Of a stretch of 64,000 nucleotides of DNA, positions 27,094 through 35,948 are shown one piece after another (position 1 is the stretch's first letter; every line of letters begins with the position of its first letter). Source of the DNA: Ornithinimicrobium cryptoxanthini (lineage in GTDB: Bacteria > Actinomycetota > Actinomycetes > Actinomycetales > Dermatophilaceae); contig NZ_CP099490.1 in the NCBI RefSeq assembly GCF_023923205.1, positions 434,001 through 498,000 on the forward strand, read 5' to 3'. The notes beneath the pieces were generated by a model. The model saw nothing but the letters and a program-made list of their open reading frames with translations, was not told the origin of the DNA and searched no databases. The translations under genes were made by a program, and so were the position numbers.

Positions 27094-28737
27094 GTGAGCA
27101 CCACCAGCACAGCACCCACCACACCGCCGCTGACCCCGGCACGAGTGGCGTTTGTCGGCGCCGGTCCCGGCGACCCGGGCCTGCTGACCGTGCGCGCCCG
27201 CGACTATCTCGCGGCGGCCGATGTGGTCGTGCTGGACGACCCTGAGACGGCCGAGCGTCTCGCCGGGCTCTTCCGCGCAGATGTCCAGATCGTGGAGACC
27301 GGAGCATTCGGCGGCGGTCAACGGCGCTCGCCGGCGGCGCGGGCCAAGCTGCTCGTGCGCACCACCCGTGCCCTGAAGCAGCACGACTCCCTCGTCGTGC
27401 GGGTCCTGGCCGGGGACCCTGCAGCCTTCACCACGCTGACCCCCGAGGCGCTGGCCTGTCGCGATGCGGGCATCCTCTTCGAGGTGGTCCCCGGTGTCTC
27501 GACCGCCTGGTCGGTGCCGACCTATGCCGGTGTGCCGCTCACCTCCGGAGGGAAGGGCGGCGCCGTGCACATCATCGACGCAGCGGACGCGCAGACGGAC
27601 TGGGCAACCTCGATCGCGGCGGAGGTCACCGTCGTGCTGCTCGGGACCCCCGACACGCTGCGGCGGGCCCTGGGTGGCCTGCGCAGGGCCGGTCGTGACC
27701 CGCAGACCCCAGTCTCGTTGACCGAGCACGGCACGACGGTGGCGCAGCAGACGTCCGTCTCGGTGCTGGAGCACACCGAGGCGCTCCTGCAGGAGAGCAC
27801 CTTCGGCGAGGGCGTGGTCGTGGTCGGCCAGTCCGTCGACCTGCGCCACGAGCTCAGCTGGTTCGAGACCAAACCGCTCTTCGGCTGGAACGTCCTGGTC
27901 CCGCGCACCAAGGACCAGGCCGGTGCCATGACCGCCCGGATCGCCATGCACGGCGCCACCTCCATGGTGGTGCCCACCATCAGTGTCGAGCCGCCGCGCA
28001 CCCCGCAGCAGATGGACCGCGCCATCCGCGGTCTGGTGACCGGTCGCTATGAGTGGGTCGGCTTCACCTCCGTCAACGCCGTGCGTGCCGTGCGCGAGAA
28101 GTTCACCGAGCTGGGGTTGGACGCCCGGGCCTTCGCCGGCCTCAAGGTGGCCGCCGTCGGTGGGGTGACCGCGGACGCGCTGCGGCAGTGGGGCATCGAG
28201 CCGGACCTGATCCCCACAACCGAGCAGTCGGCCAAGGGCCTGCTGACCGACTGGCCCGACTATGACGACGTGCTCGACCCGATCAACCGGGTCCTCCTGC
28301 CGCGGGCCGACATCGCCACCGACACCCTGGTGGCCGGGTTGATCGAGATGGGCTGGGAGGTCGACGACGTCACCGCCTACCGCACCGTGCGGGCGGCGCC
28401 CCCGGCGGCGCCGGTGCGCGACGCGATCAAGGGCGGTGCCTTCGACGCGGTCTGCTTCACCTCGTCCTCGACGGTGCGCAACCTGGTCGGCATCGCCGGC
28501 AAGCCGCACCCGAACACCGTCGTGGCCTGCATCGGCCCGGCGACCGCCAGGACCGCGGAGGAGCACGGTCTGCGGGTCGACGTCGTTGCGCCCGAGCCCA
28601 ACGCTGTCGTGCTGGTCGACGCGCTCGCCGAGCGTGCCGCCGAGATGGCCCTGGCGGCGCAGGCTGCCGGCGAGCCGGTCCGGCCCAGCCAGCGGCGCAC
28701 GACCGGCCGACGTGGTGCGGCGCGGGCCCGCGCGTGA
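27094..28737 (+). CDS. hemD: Uroporphyrinogen-III synthase fused to a methyltransferase-like domain
   Basis: A 547-residue fusion. The N-terminal half is SUMT-like (VGAGPGDPGLLTVRARDYL, VVPGVSTAWSVPTYAGVPLT), but the usual GGDPFVFGRG region reads LAGDPAAFTTLTPEAL, as in other actinobacterial HemD fusions, so methyltransferase activity is doubtful. The C-terminal half (from about residue 265, LFGWNVLVPRTKDQ) is HemD, which cyclises hydroxymethylbilane to uroporphyrinogen III. GTG 27094 follows GGAG at 9 nt. The C-terminal tail is Arg-rich. The stop overlaps hemB. Confidence 0.92.
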   Translation: MSTTSTAPTTPPLTPARVAFVGAGPGDPGLLTVRARDYLAAADVVVLDDPETAERLAGLFRADVQIVETGAFGGGQRRSPAARAKLLVRTTRALKQHDSLVVRVLAGDPAAFTTLTPEALACRDAGILFEVVPGVSTAWSVPTYAGVPLTSGGKGGAVHIIDAADAQTDWATSIAAEVTVVLLGTPDTLRRALGGLRRAGRDPQTPVSLTEHGTTVAQQTSVSVLEHTEALLQESTFGEGVVVVGQSVDLRHELSWFETKPLFGWNVLVPRTKDQAGAMTARIAMHGATSMVVPTISVEPPRTPQQMDRAIRGLVTGRYEWVGFTSVNAVRAVREKFTELGLDARAFAGLKVAAVGGVTADALRQWGIEPDLIPTTEQSAKGLLTDWPDYDDVLDPINRVLLPRADIATDTLVAGLIEMGWEVDDVTAYRTVRAAPPAAPVRDAIKGGAFDAVCFTSSSTVRNLVGIAGKPHPNTVVACIGPATARTAEEHGLRVDVVAPEPNAVVLVDALAERAAEMALAAQAAGEPVRPSQRRTTGRRGAARARA

Positions 28738-29744
28738 GCGCAGCCCAGTCCGGGAGAGCTGTCGTCACTCCGGTCGAGCGACCCCGGCGGCTGCGCACGA
28801 CTCCGGCGCTGCGGCGCCTCGTCGCCCAGACCCGGGTCTGCCCGGCCGACCTGGTGCTGCCCGTCTTTGTCCGTGAGGGCATCGATGCGCCCACCCCGAT
28901 CGCCTCGATGCCCGGGGTCGTGCAGCACACCCGCGACTCCCTGCGCCAGGCGGCCCACGAGGCTACCGAGGCAGGCGTGGGGGGACTGATGCTCTTTGGT
29001 GTCCCCACCCCCGAGCACAAGGATGCTGAGGGGTCGTGGGGGACCCGGGCGGACGGCATACTGAACCTCGCGCTGGAGGACCTGCGGGCAGACCTGGGTG
29101 ATGCCACGGTCCTGATGTCCGACCTGTGCCTGGACGAGTTCACCGACCACGGGCACTGCGGGGTGCTCGATGACCAGGGCAGAGTCGACAACGACGCCAC
29201 CCTGCAGCGGTATGCCGACATGGCCGTCGTGCAGGCCCGCGCCGGGGCCCACGTGGTCGGCCCCTCGGGGATGATGGACGGCCAGGTCGCCGTGGTGCGT
29301 GCGGCACTCGACGGGGCCGGGTTCCAGGACGTGGGGGTGCTGGCCTACACCGCAAAATACGCCTCGGCGTACTACGGACCGTTCCGGGAGGCGGTCGGCT
29401 CGAGCCTGCAGGGGGACCGCAAGACCTATCAGCAGGACCCGGCCAACGCGACCGAGTCACTGCGCGAGCTGCGCCTCGACCTGGCGGAGGGGGCCGACCT
29501 GGTGATGGTCAAGCCCGCGCTGCCCTATCTCGACGTGCTGCGCCAGGTGGCCGACCTCGCGGACGTGCCCGTGGCGGCCTACCAGGTGTCGGGGGAGTAT
29601 GCCCAGATCGAGGCCGCCGCTGCCCAGGGATGGCTGGAGCGGGACCGCACCGTGCTGGAGTCGCTGACCGCGATCCGCCGGGCCGGGGCACAGGTCGTGC
29701 TGACCTACTACGCCGTGCACGCCGCACGGCTGCTCGGACGCTGA
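28734..29744 (+). CDS. hemB: Delta-aminolevulinic acid dehydratase HemB
   Basis: A 336-residue porphobilinogen synthase that condenses two aminolevulinates. Schiff-base lysines are in YTAKYASAYYGPFREAVGSS and MVKPALPYLDVLR. The metal-site segment DLCLDEFTDHGHCG retains Cys but is not the full zinc triad, which suggests a Mg-type or mixed site. The GTG overlaps hemD. It is the last gene before the terminator at 29752. Confidence 0.96.
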   Translation: MSAAQSGRAVVTPVERPRRLRTTPALRRLVAQTRVCPADLVLPVFVREGIDAPTPIASMPGVVQHTRDSLRQAAHEATEAGVGGLMLFGVPTPEHKDAEGSWGTRADGILNLALEDLRADLGDATVLMSDLCLDEFTDHGHCGVLDDQGRVDNDATLQRYADMAVVQARAGAHVVGPSGMMDGQVAVVRAALDGAGFQDVGVLAYTAKYASAYYGPFREAVGSSLQGDRKTYQQDPANATESLRELRLDLAEGADLVMVKPALPYLDVLRQVADLADVPVAAYQVSGEYAQIEAAAAQGWLERDRTVLESLTAIRRAGAQVVLTYYAVHAARLLGR

Positions 29745-29751
29745 GCATGCG

Positions 29752-29783
29752 AGAACCCCCGCGCCGGACGGCACGGGGGTTCT
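29752..29783 (+). terminator. Terminator after hemB
   Basis: Arms AGAACCCCCG and CGGGGGTTCT form a perfect 10-bp stem 8 nt after the hemB stop, closing the rex-hem operon and facing the convergent YceI gene. Confidence 0.88.
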
Positions 29784-29807
29784 GCTGAAGTCAGGGTCAG
29801 CCGTGGC

Positions 29808-30359
29808 TCAGGCCTGGGCGGCCTCGTCGGCCGGCACGACGAGCTCGACGTCCAGGTGCAGCTTGATCTTCTCGGAAACCAGCACGCCGCCGCCCTCGAC
29901 AGCGACGTTCCAGACCAGGTCCCAGTCCTTGCGGTGGACATCGGCGTTGGCCTCGAAGCCGGCGCGGGTGCCGCCCCACGGGTCGGGGGAGACGCCGACG
30001 AACTCCAGGTCGAAGGTGACCGGGCGGGTGATGCCCTTGATGGTCAGGTCGCCGGTCATCGAGTCCTCGGTGATCTCGGTCGAGCGGAAGGTCATCGTGG
30101 GGTGGTTCTCGATGTCGAAGAAGTCGGAGGTGCGCAGGTGGTTGTCGCGGTCCTCGTTGCGCGTGTCGACCGAGTTCAGCTGGACCTCGACATTGACCGA
30201 GGAGTCGGCCAGGGTCTGCCCGACGACGACGTCAGCGGTGTATTCGGGAAAGCTGCCGCGCACCTTGGCCACCATCATGTGACGGGCGGTGAAGCCGATC
30301 TCGGTGTGCGTGGGGTCGACGGCGTAGGTGCCGGGCTGAAGGACGTTGAAGACGGTCAT
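29808..30359 (-). CDS. YceI family protein
   Basis: A 183-residue lipocalin-like beta barrel of the YceI family, whose members bind isoprenoid lipids such as polyprenyl chains. Typical segments are GTYAVDPTHTEIGFTARHMMVAKVRG, HLRTSDFFDIENHPTMTF and GDLTIKGITRPVTFDLEF. No signal peptide is seen, so it is probably cytoplasmic. ATG 30359 follows AGGAG. It is divergent from a MarR gene across a TTGAATATTCAA palindrome, which suggests MarR control. Confidence 0.92.
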   Translation of the reverse strand: MTVFNVLQPGTYAVDPTHTEIGFTARHMMVAKVRGSFPEYTADVVVGQTLADSSVNVEVQLNSVDTRNEDRDNHLRTSDFFDIENHPTMTFRSTEITEDSMTGDLTIKGITRPVTFDLEFVGVSPDPWGGTRAGFEANADVHRKDWDLVWNVAVEGGGVLVSEKIKLHLDVELVVPADEAAQA

Positions 30360-30412
30360 GAGAAACTCCTCGAAGATCGGGGACGAGCGGTGGGTGTCAC
30401 CAGCATCAACTA

Positions 30413-30424
30413 TTGAATATTCAA
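30413..30424. promoter_or_regulatory. Palindrome TTGAATATTCAA between YceI and MarR genes
   Basis: A perfect 12-bp palindrome lies in the 151-nt divergent intergenic region, in the most AT-rich stretch. Its form matches typical MarR/OhrR operators. Confidence 0.6.
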
Positions 30425-30510
30425 CCATATTCCCAGTGGGTACGATCCTTGTGCACCCAGCCCCAGCCCAACACATCACGGCGCGTGCAGCCAGTTCAGG
30501 AAGGTCCCCC

Positions 30511-30984
30511 ATGGATGAAGCCCGGTGGCTCAGCCCGGACGAGCAGGTGTCCTGGCGTGCCTACCTGCGGGGTTCGCGTCTCATCACCGTCGCCATGGAC
30601 GAGGGGTTGGCCAAGCACGGGGTGCGGCTGACCGAGTACGAGATCCTCTCGATGCTGTCCGAGTCCCCGGGCGGGCGGCTCCGGATGTCGGCGCTGGCTC
30701 ATCAGGTCGTTCAGTCACGCAGCCGGTTGACCCACACCGCGACCCGGTTGGAGCGGCTGGGCTGGGTGCGCCGAGACACGGTGCGAGAGGACCGGCGCGG
30801 GGTGGAGCTGACGCTCACGGACGAGGGTCGGACCGTCGTCGAGGCCCTGTCCAGGGTGCACGTCGCCGATGTCCACGAGGTCCTGCTCGACCGGCTGACC
30901 CCCGAGGAGTTCGCCGTGCTGGGATCCGTCATGACCAAGGTCGTGGACGGGATCGACCGTCCTGAAGGAGAGTGCTTGCCATGA
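30511..30984 (+). CDS. MarR family transcriptional regulator
   Basis: A 157-residue winged-helix repressor ([49 protein letters not shown], wing [13 protein letters not shown]). ATG 30511 follows AGGAAGG at about 6 nt. The last four bases overlap the hemL start, so hemL is likely translated from the same message. The ligand is unknown; no conserved redox Cys is present. Confidence 0.92.
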   Translation: MDEARWLSPDEQVSWRAYLRGSRLITVAMDEGLAKHGVRLTEYEILSMLSESPGGRLRMSALAHQVVQSRSRLTHTATRLERLGWVRRDTVREDRRGVELTLTDEGRTVVEALSRVHVADVHEVLLDRLTPEEFAVLGSVMTKVVDGIDRPEGECLP

Positions 30985-32288
30985 CCTATCCCGATCAGGC
31001 CCCCGCCTCGGCCGCGCTGCTGGAGCGGGCCCGTGCCGTCATCCCCTCCGGGGTCAACTCCCCGGTCCGGGCGTTCCGGTCGGTCGGCGGCACACCCCGC
31101 TTCATGCGATCGGCGAGCGGGCCGTGGCTCACCGACGTCGACGGACGTCGTTATGTCGACCTGGTCGGCAGCTGGGGTCCGATGATCCTGGGGCACGCGC
31201 ACCCGCAGGTGCTGGAGGCGGTGCGGGAGGCCGCCGCCGACGGCTTCAGCTTCGGCACCCCGAGCGAGCGTGAGGTCGCGCTGGCGGAGGAGATCGTCAC
31301 CCGCGTCGCCCCGGTCGAGTCGGTGCGTCTGGTCAACTCCGGCACCGAGGCGAGCATGAGTGCGATCCGGCTGGCGCGCGGCTTCACCGGGCGCAGCGTG
31401 GTGGTCAAGTTTGCCGGGTGCTACCACGGCCACGTCGACTCCCTCCTGGCGGCGGCGGGCTCGGGGCTGGCCACCTTCGCCCTGCCGGACTCGGCGGGAG
31501 TGCCGGCCAGCGCGGCCGCCGAGACGATCGTGCTGCCCTACAACGACGTCCCCGCCCTGGAGGTGGCGTTCGCCGAGCGTGGTGAGCAGATCGCCGCGGT
31601 GATCACCGAGGCGTGCCCGGGCAACATGGGCGTGGTCCCGCCGCTGCCTGGGTTCACCGACGCGCTGCGCCGGGTCACCGCCGAGCACGGCGCGCTGCTG
31701 ATCTCCGACGAGGTGATGACCGGCTTCCGGTGCAGCGCGTCAGGGTGGTTCGGGCTCGAGGGACCCCCCGCTGGCGGGGCACCCGACCTGTTCACCTTCG
31801 GCAAGGTGATGGGTGGGGGGTTCCCGGCCGCCGCGTTCGGGGGCCGCGCCGACGTCATGGCCCTCCTGGCGCCCGAGGGGCCGGTCTATCAGGCAGGCAC
31901 ACTGTCCGGCAACCCGGTGGCCAGCGCTGCCGGGCTGGCCACGCTGCGGCTCTGCACGCCCGAGGTCTATGCGCGTCTGGACGAGGTCGCGCACACCATC
32001 GCCGATGCGGTGGCCGCCGAGCTCGACCGTGCGGGAGTGGCCCACCGGATCCAGTGGGCTGGTTCGATGTTCAGCGTCTTCCACCGCGCGGGCCAGGTGC
32101 GCGACTACGCCGATGCGCAGGACCAGGACACCGCCGCCTTCGGCCGGTTCTTCCACGGCATGCTGCGCCGTGGCGTGCACCTGCCCCCGAGCGCCTTCGA
32201 GACCTGGTTCGTGTCGGCGGCCCTGGACGACGAAGCCATCTCGAAGATCCTGGCCGCGCTGCCGGGAGCCGTGGCCGACAGCCTCTAG
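30981..32288 (+). CDS. hemL: Glutamate-1-semialdehyde 2,1-aminomutase HemL
   Basis: A 435-residue PLP enzyme that converts glutamate-1-semialdehyde to 5-aminolevulinate, the step after HemA. It has [12 protein letters not shown], the [18 protein letters not shown] cofactor region, and Lys275 in [14 protein letters not shown] 30981 follows GAAGGAGA and overlaps the MarR stop. It is separated from hemB by the YceI/MarR pair, so it has lost direct Rex-operon coupling unless transcription reads through. Confidence 0.97.
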   Translation: MTYPDQAPASAALLERARAVIPSGVNSPVRAFRSVGGTPRFMRSASGPWLTDVDGRRYVDLVGSWGPMILGHAHPQVLEAVREAAADGFSFGTPSEREVALAEEIVTRVAPVESVRLVNSGTEASMSAIRLARGFTGRSVVVKFAGCYHGHVDSLLAAAGSGLATFALPDSAGVPASAAAETIVLPYNDVPALEVAFAERGEQIAAVITEACPGNMGVVPPLPGFTDALRRVTAEHGALLISDEVMTGFRCSASGWFGLEGPPAGGAPDLFTFGKVMGGGFPAAAFGGRADVMALLAPEGPVYQAGTLSGNPVASAAGLATLRLCTPEVYARLDEVAHTIADAVAAELDRAGVAHRIQWAGSMFSVFHRAGQVRDYADAQDQDTAAFGRFFHGMLRRGVHLPPSAFETWFVSAALDDEAISKILAALPGAVADSL

Positions 32289-32342
32289 CGCGGCGCTGTC
32301 CCGCCTTCGGTCCGACGGTCCCAGCATGGGACAATCGGAGCC

Positions 32343-32990
32343 ATGACTGCAGGCATCCGCACCCTTGTGCACGTGGTCCGTCACGGTGAGGTCCACAACC
32401 CGGGGCGGGTCCTGTATGGCCGCCTGCCCGGCTACGGCCTCTCCGACCTCGGCGAGCAGATGGCACAGCGGGTGGCCGACGCGCTGGGGGACCGCGACAT
32501 CGTGCACCTGGTGGCCTCCCCGCTGGAGCGGGCGCAGCAGACCGCCGCCCCGCTGGGCGCCGCGCTCGGGCTCGAGGTCGGCTCTGACGAGCGGCTGCTC
32601 GAGGCCGGCAACAGCTTCGAGGGCTCGACCGTCGGCTCCGACCCGCGCCAGCTCCTGCGCTGGGAGCACCTGCGCAGGCTCGGCAACCCGACCCGGCCCT
32701 CGTGGGGTGAGGCCTATTCCGAGATCGAGGCGCGGATGCTCGCGGCCGTCCACGACGCCAGTCGCGCCGCCCGCGGCCACGAGGCGGTCCTGGTCAGTCA
32801 CCAGCTGCCGATCGAGACCCTGCGCCGCTCCATCGAAGGACGGCGGCTGTGGCACAACCCGCGGCAGCGCCAGTGCACCCTGGCCTCGGTCACCACGATC
32901 ACCCTCCTCGATGACGAGCCCGTGCAGCTGGAGTATGCCGAGCCGGCCCGTGACCTCCTGGCCGTCGCGGCGCCCGGGGCCGGCACGTGA
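32343..32990 (+). CDS. Histidine phosphatase (phosphoglycerate mutase-like) family protein
   Basis: A 215-residue phosphatase with the RHG motif HVVRHGEVHNP, VASPLERAQQTA and the second catalytic His in VLVSHQLPIETLRR. The substrate is not predictable. The stop overlaps the TlpA gene by GTGA. The same order (hemL, PGM-like, TlpA, CcdA, ResB, CcsB) is seen in M. tuberculosis. Confidence 0.9.
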   Translation: MTAGIRTLVHVVRHGEVHNPGRVLYGRLPGYGLSDLGEQMAQRVADALGDRDIVHLVASPLERAQQTAAPLGAALGLEVGSDERLLEAGNSFEGSTVGSDPRQLLRWEHLRRLGNPTRPSWGEAYSEIEARMLAAVHDASRAARGHEAVLVSHQLPIETLRRSIEGRRLWHNPRQRQCTLASVTTITLLDDEPVQLEYAEPARDLLAVAAPGAGT

Positions 32991-33583
32991 GCAGGAGGAC
33001 ACGTCGCAGTGCGCTGACGGCGGCACTGCTTGGCCTCGCCCTGACGGTCGCCGGGTGCAGCGACGGCGGCAACACCATCAGCGACCAGGCGCGCGACGGC
33101 AACCAGGAGGGCTATGTCTCCGGCGACGGCACCGTCGAGCAGCTGGCCCCCGAGGAGCGCACCCTGACGATCGAGCTGTCGGGGCAGACCCTGGAGGGCG
33201 AGCCATGGAGCTCGTCGGACGCCCTCGGTGAGGTGCTGGTCATCAACGTGTGGGGTTCCTGGTGCCCGCCCTGCGTCGCGGAGGTGCCCGACCTCAGGGC
33301 GGCCTACGCCCACTTCGAGGAGAGCGGTGACCCCGTCCAGTTCATCGGGGTCAACGACCGTGACTCGGCCTCGGCCGCGCTGGCCTTCGAGGAGCGCTAC
33401 GAGGTGCCCTACACCTCCCTGGTCGACGACGGTGGCGAGACGATCCTGCAGCTGCAGGGCATGGCCAACCCCCGACCGTCGACGCTGATCCTGGACCGCG
33501 AGGGGCGCCTGGCAGCGCGGGTCGCCGGGCAGGTCAGCGAGTCCACCCTGCGCGGGCTCGTCGAGGACGTGCTCGAGCAGTGA
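32987..33583 (+). CDS. TlpA/ResA-like thiol-disulfide oxidoreductase lipoprotein
   Basis: A 198-residue exported thioredoxin-fold protein. The lipobox LTVAGCS places the lipidated Cys near residue 24. The active site is WGSWCPPCVAEVP. It is expected to keep the CXXCH cysteines of apocytochrome c reduced outside the membrane, using electrons from CcdA, the next gene (GTGA overlap). Confidence 0.94.
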   Translation: MSRRTRRSALTAALLGLALTVAGCSDGGNTISDQARDGNQEGYVSGDGTVEQLAPEERTLTIELSGQTLEGEPWSSSDALGEVLVINVWGSWCPPCVAEVPDLRAAYAHFEESGDPVQFIGVNDRDSASAALAFEERYEVPYTSLVDDGGETILQLQGMANPRPSTLILDREGRLAARVAGQVSESTLRGLVEDVLEQ

Positions 33584-34320
33584 GTGAGCTCGTCGTGAGC
33601 GGCCCCCTCCTGGCAGCGCTGGCAGTTGCGGCGCTCGCCGGGCTGATCAGCTTTGCCTCCCCGTGCGTGCTGCCACTGGTCCCCGGGTTCCTTGGCTACC
33701 TCGGCGGCATGACGCCGGGGGTGGCCGAGCGGGGTGGTCGCGGCCGGCTGCTGACCGGGGCGGCACTGTTCGTCGCCGGCTTCAGCGCGGTCTTCATCGT
33801 CATGAGCGTGGTGATCTCCGGTCTGGCGCTGACGCTGCAGGAGCACCAGGGCCTGCTGCTGCGGATCGGCGGCGCGATCGTGATCCTGCTGGGCCTGGTG
33901 ATGATCCTCAACCCCAGCACCAGCTTCGGCCCGCGCTGGCGCCCGGCGGCGGGTCTGGCTGGGGCCCCGCTGCTCGGCGTGGTCTTCGGGCTCGGCTTCA
34001 CCGCGTGCACGGGGCCGGCGCTCGCGGCCATCCAGACGCTGGGGAGCTCGTTGTCCCCCGACAACGCGACGATAGCCCGGGGCACCGTGCTAGCGATCGC
34101 CTACTGCATCGGCCTGGGCCTTCCGTTCCTGCTCGTCGCTGCCGGGATGGCCTGGGTCGACCGGTTGTCCCGCTGGCTCCGGGACCGGCACCGGACCATC
34201 TCCGCTGTGGGAGGAACCCTCTTGGTGCTCCTCGGCATACTCATGGTCACCGGGGTGTGGGACGGGCTGACCGCCTGGACCCAGACCCGGCTGGTCGACG
34301 GCTTCGTGACGGTCCTGTGA
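33580..34320 (+). CDS. ccdA: Cytochrome c biogenesis protein CcdA
   Basis: A 246-residue, six-helix membrane protein that carries reducing equivalents from cytoplasmic thioredoxin to the extracytoplasmic TlpA/ResA. The redox cysteines lie in SFASPCVLPLVPGF and GFTACTGPALAAI. It overlaps the neighbours on both sides. Confidence 0.95.
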   Translation: MSELVVSGPLLAALAVAALAGLISFASPCVLPLVPGFLGYLGGMTPGVAERGGRGRLLTGAALFVAGFSAVFIVMSVVISGLALTLQEHQGLLLRIGGAIVILLGLVMILNPSTSFGPRWRPAAGLAGAPLLGVVFGLGFTACTGPALAAIQTLGSSLSPDNATIARGTVLAIAYCIGLGLPFLLVAAGMAWVDRLSRWLRDRHRTISAVGGTLLVLLGILMVTGVWDGLTAWTQTRLVDGFVTVL

Positions 34321-35948
34321 TGACGAGGACAACAGCGCAACCAACGTCGCCGCGGCGCACCAAGACGCCGCCGACCACCCAGCCCAGGCTCGGGCTGGTC
34401 GGGTGGCTGCGCTGGACCTGGCGTCAGCTGACCAGCATGCGCACCGCGCTCATGCTGCTCATGCTGCTCGCGGTCGCGGCCGTCCCCGGCTCGATCTGGC
34501 CGCAGCGCAGCGTGGACCCGCCACGGGTGGCTGAATACCTCCGTGAGAACCCGACGACAGGTCAGTGGCTGGACCGGTTCGGCTTCTTCGACGTCTACTC
34601 CTCACCGTGGTTCGCCGCGATCTATCTGCTGCTGATGGTCTCGCTGGTGGGCTGCATCCTGCCGCGGGCGGCGCAGCACTGGAAGGCGATGCGCTCCCAG
34701 CCCCCGCGGGCCCCGCGCAACCTGACCCGTCTCGAGGCGCACGCGCGGGCCGAGCTCGCCGCCGAGCCCGAGCAGGTGCTCGAGGCCGCGCGCACCGTCC
34801 TGCGTCGCCGGCGGCTTCGGATCCGCCCGGTCGAGGAGGGGCGCGAGCTCGAGCTCGCCAGCGAGGGCGGCTTCCTGCGTGAGACCGGCAACCTGGTCTT
34901 CCACATCTCGCTGCTGGCGGTGATCGTCTCGGTCGCCGTCGGCCACCTGTGGGGATGGCGCGCGGAGGTGATCCTGCCCGAGGGGGAGTCGTTCACCAGC
35001 CAGGCGGCACGCTATGACACGCTCCAGGCCGGCCCCTGGGTCGACGAGAACACCATCGAGCCGTTCTCCTTGCGCATCGACCGGCTGGACGTGGAGTTCG
35101 AGACCGAGGCCGGCGGCACCCAGTTCGGCGCACCACGACGCTTCGACGCGACGGTGACGACCACCGAGTCACCCGGCGCGCCCGAGCAGCAGCAGCTGCT
35201 CGGCGTCAACAACCCCCTGCACTTCGGCTCCACCTCGGTCTTCCTGCTCGGCAACGGCTATGCGACGGTCACGACCATCACGGACGGGTCCGGCAGCTCG
35301 CTCGGCACGTTCACCACCCCGTTCCTCCCGCAGGACGACAACTACGGTTCGACCGGCGCGATCAAGGTGACTGCTGCCGACCCGCAGCTCGGCTTCTATG
35401 GCGCTTTCCTGCCGACGCTGCGCTTCGACGAGGAGTTCGGTCCGGTCTCCGACTTCCCCGGACTGGTCGAGCCCGGGCTGGTGCTCGGGGTCTGGGAGGG
35501 CACGCTCTTCCCCGGCGGCGTGCCCCAGTCGGTCTACACCCTGGACACCGCGCAGATGGAGCAGGTCACGACCGCCGACGGTGACCTGTCGCGGCTCCTC
35601 GTGCGCCCGGGGGAGTCGATCGCGCTGCCCGGCGACCGCGGCACGTTCAGCTTTGACGAGGTGGTCCGCTGGGGCGGTCTCGCCGTGCGCCACGATCCGG
35701 GCCGCATTCCGGTCCTGATCAGCTCGATCGTGCTGCTCGGTGCGCTGATCACGATGCTGACCGTCCGGCGCCGCCGGATCTTCGTCCGGGTCACGCACCC
35801 GGGTGAGGATCACGCGGAGCCGGACGCGCGGCATACTAGGTTGATCGTCGCGGGCCTGGCCAAGGGCTCCGACCCCAACCTGCAGGGCTATCTCGACGAC
35901 CTGCTCGAGCAGATCACTGCAGCAGCACAGACGAAGGACGACGCATGA
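34320..35948 (+). CDS. resB: Cytochrome c biogenesis protein ResB
   Basis: A 542-residue membrane protein of system II cytochrome c maturation that, with CcsB/ResC, delivers haem and attaches it to apocytochrome. An N-terminal Thr/Pro/Arg-rich tail precedes LTSMRTALMLLMLLAVAAVPGSIWPQ (TM1); there are further helices near residues 95 and 195, a large extracytoplasmic domain and a final TM near residue 465. ATG 34320 shares its A with the CcdA stop. Confidence 0.95.
   Translation: MTRTTAQPTSPRRTKTPPTTQPRLGLVGWLRWTWRQLTSMRTALMLLMLLAVAAVPGSIWPQRSVDPPRVAEYLRENPTTGQWLDRFGFFDVYSSPWFAAIYLLLMVSLVGCILPRAAQHWKAMRSQPPRAPRNLTRLEAHARAELAAEPEQVLEAARTVLRRRRLRIRPVEEGRELELASEGGFLRETGNLVFHISLLAVIVSVAVGHLWGWRAEVILPEGESFTSQAARYDTLQAGPWVDENTIEPFSLRIDRLDVEFETEAGGTQFGAPRRFDATVTTTESPGAPEQQQLLGVNNPLHFGSTSVFLLGNGYATVTTITDGSGSSLGTFTTPFLPQDDNYGSTGAIKVTAADPQLGFYGAFLPTLRFDEEFGPVSDFPGLVEPGLVLGVWEGTLFPGGVPQSVYTLDTAQMEQVTTADGDLSRLLVRPGESIALPGDRGTFSFDEVVRWGGLAVRHDPGRIPVLISSIVLLGALITMLTVRRRRIFVRVTHPGEDHAEPDARHTRLIVAGLAKGSDPNLQGYLDDLLEQITAAAQTKDDA

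Noticed and set aside
33663..34319. 219-codon N-terminal extension of ResB
   Set aside because: It runs through the ccdA gene in another frame; ATG 34320 precedes the first ResB helix and overlaps the ccdA stop in the usual way.
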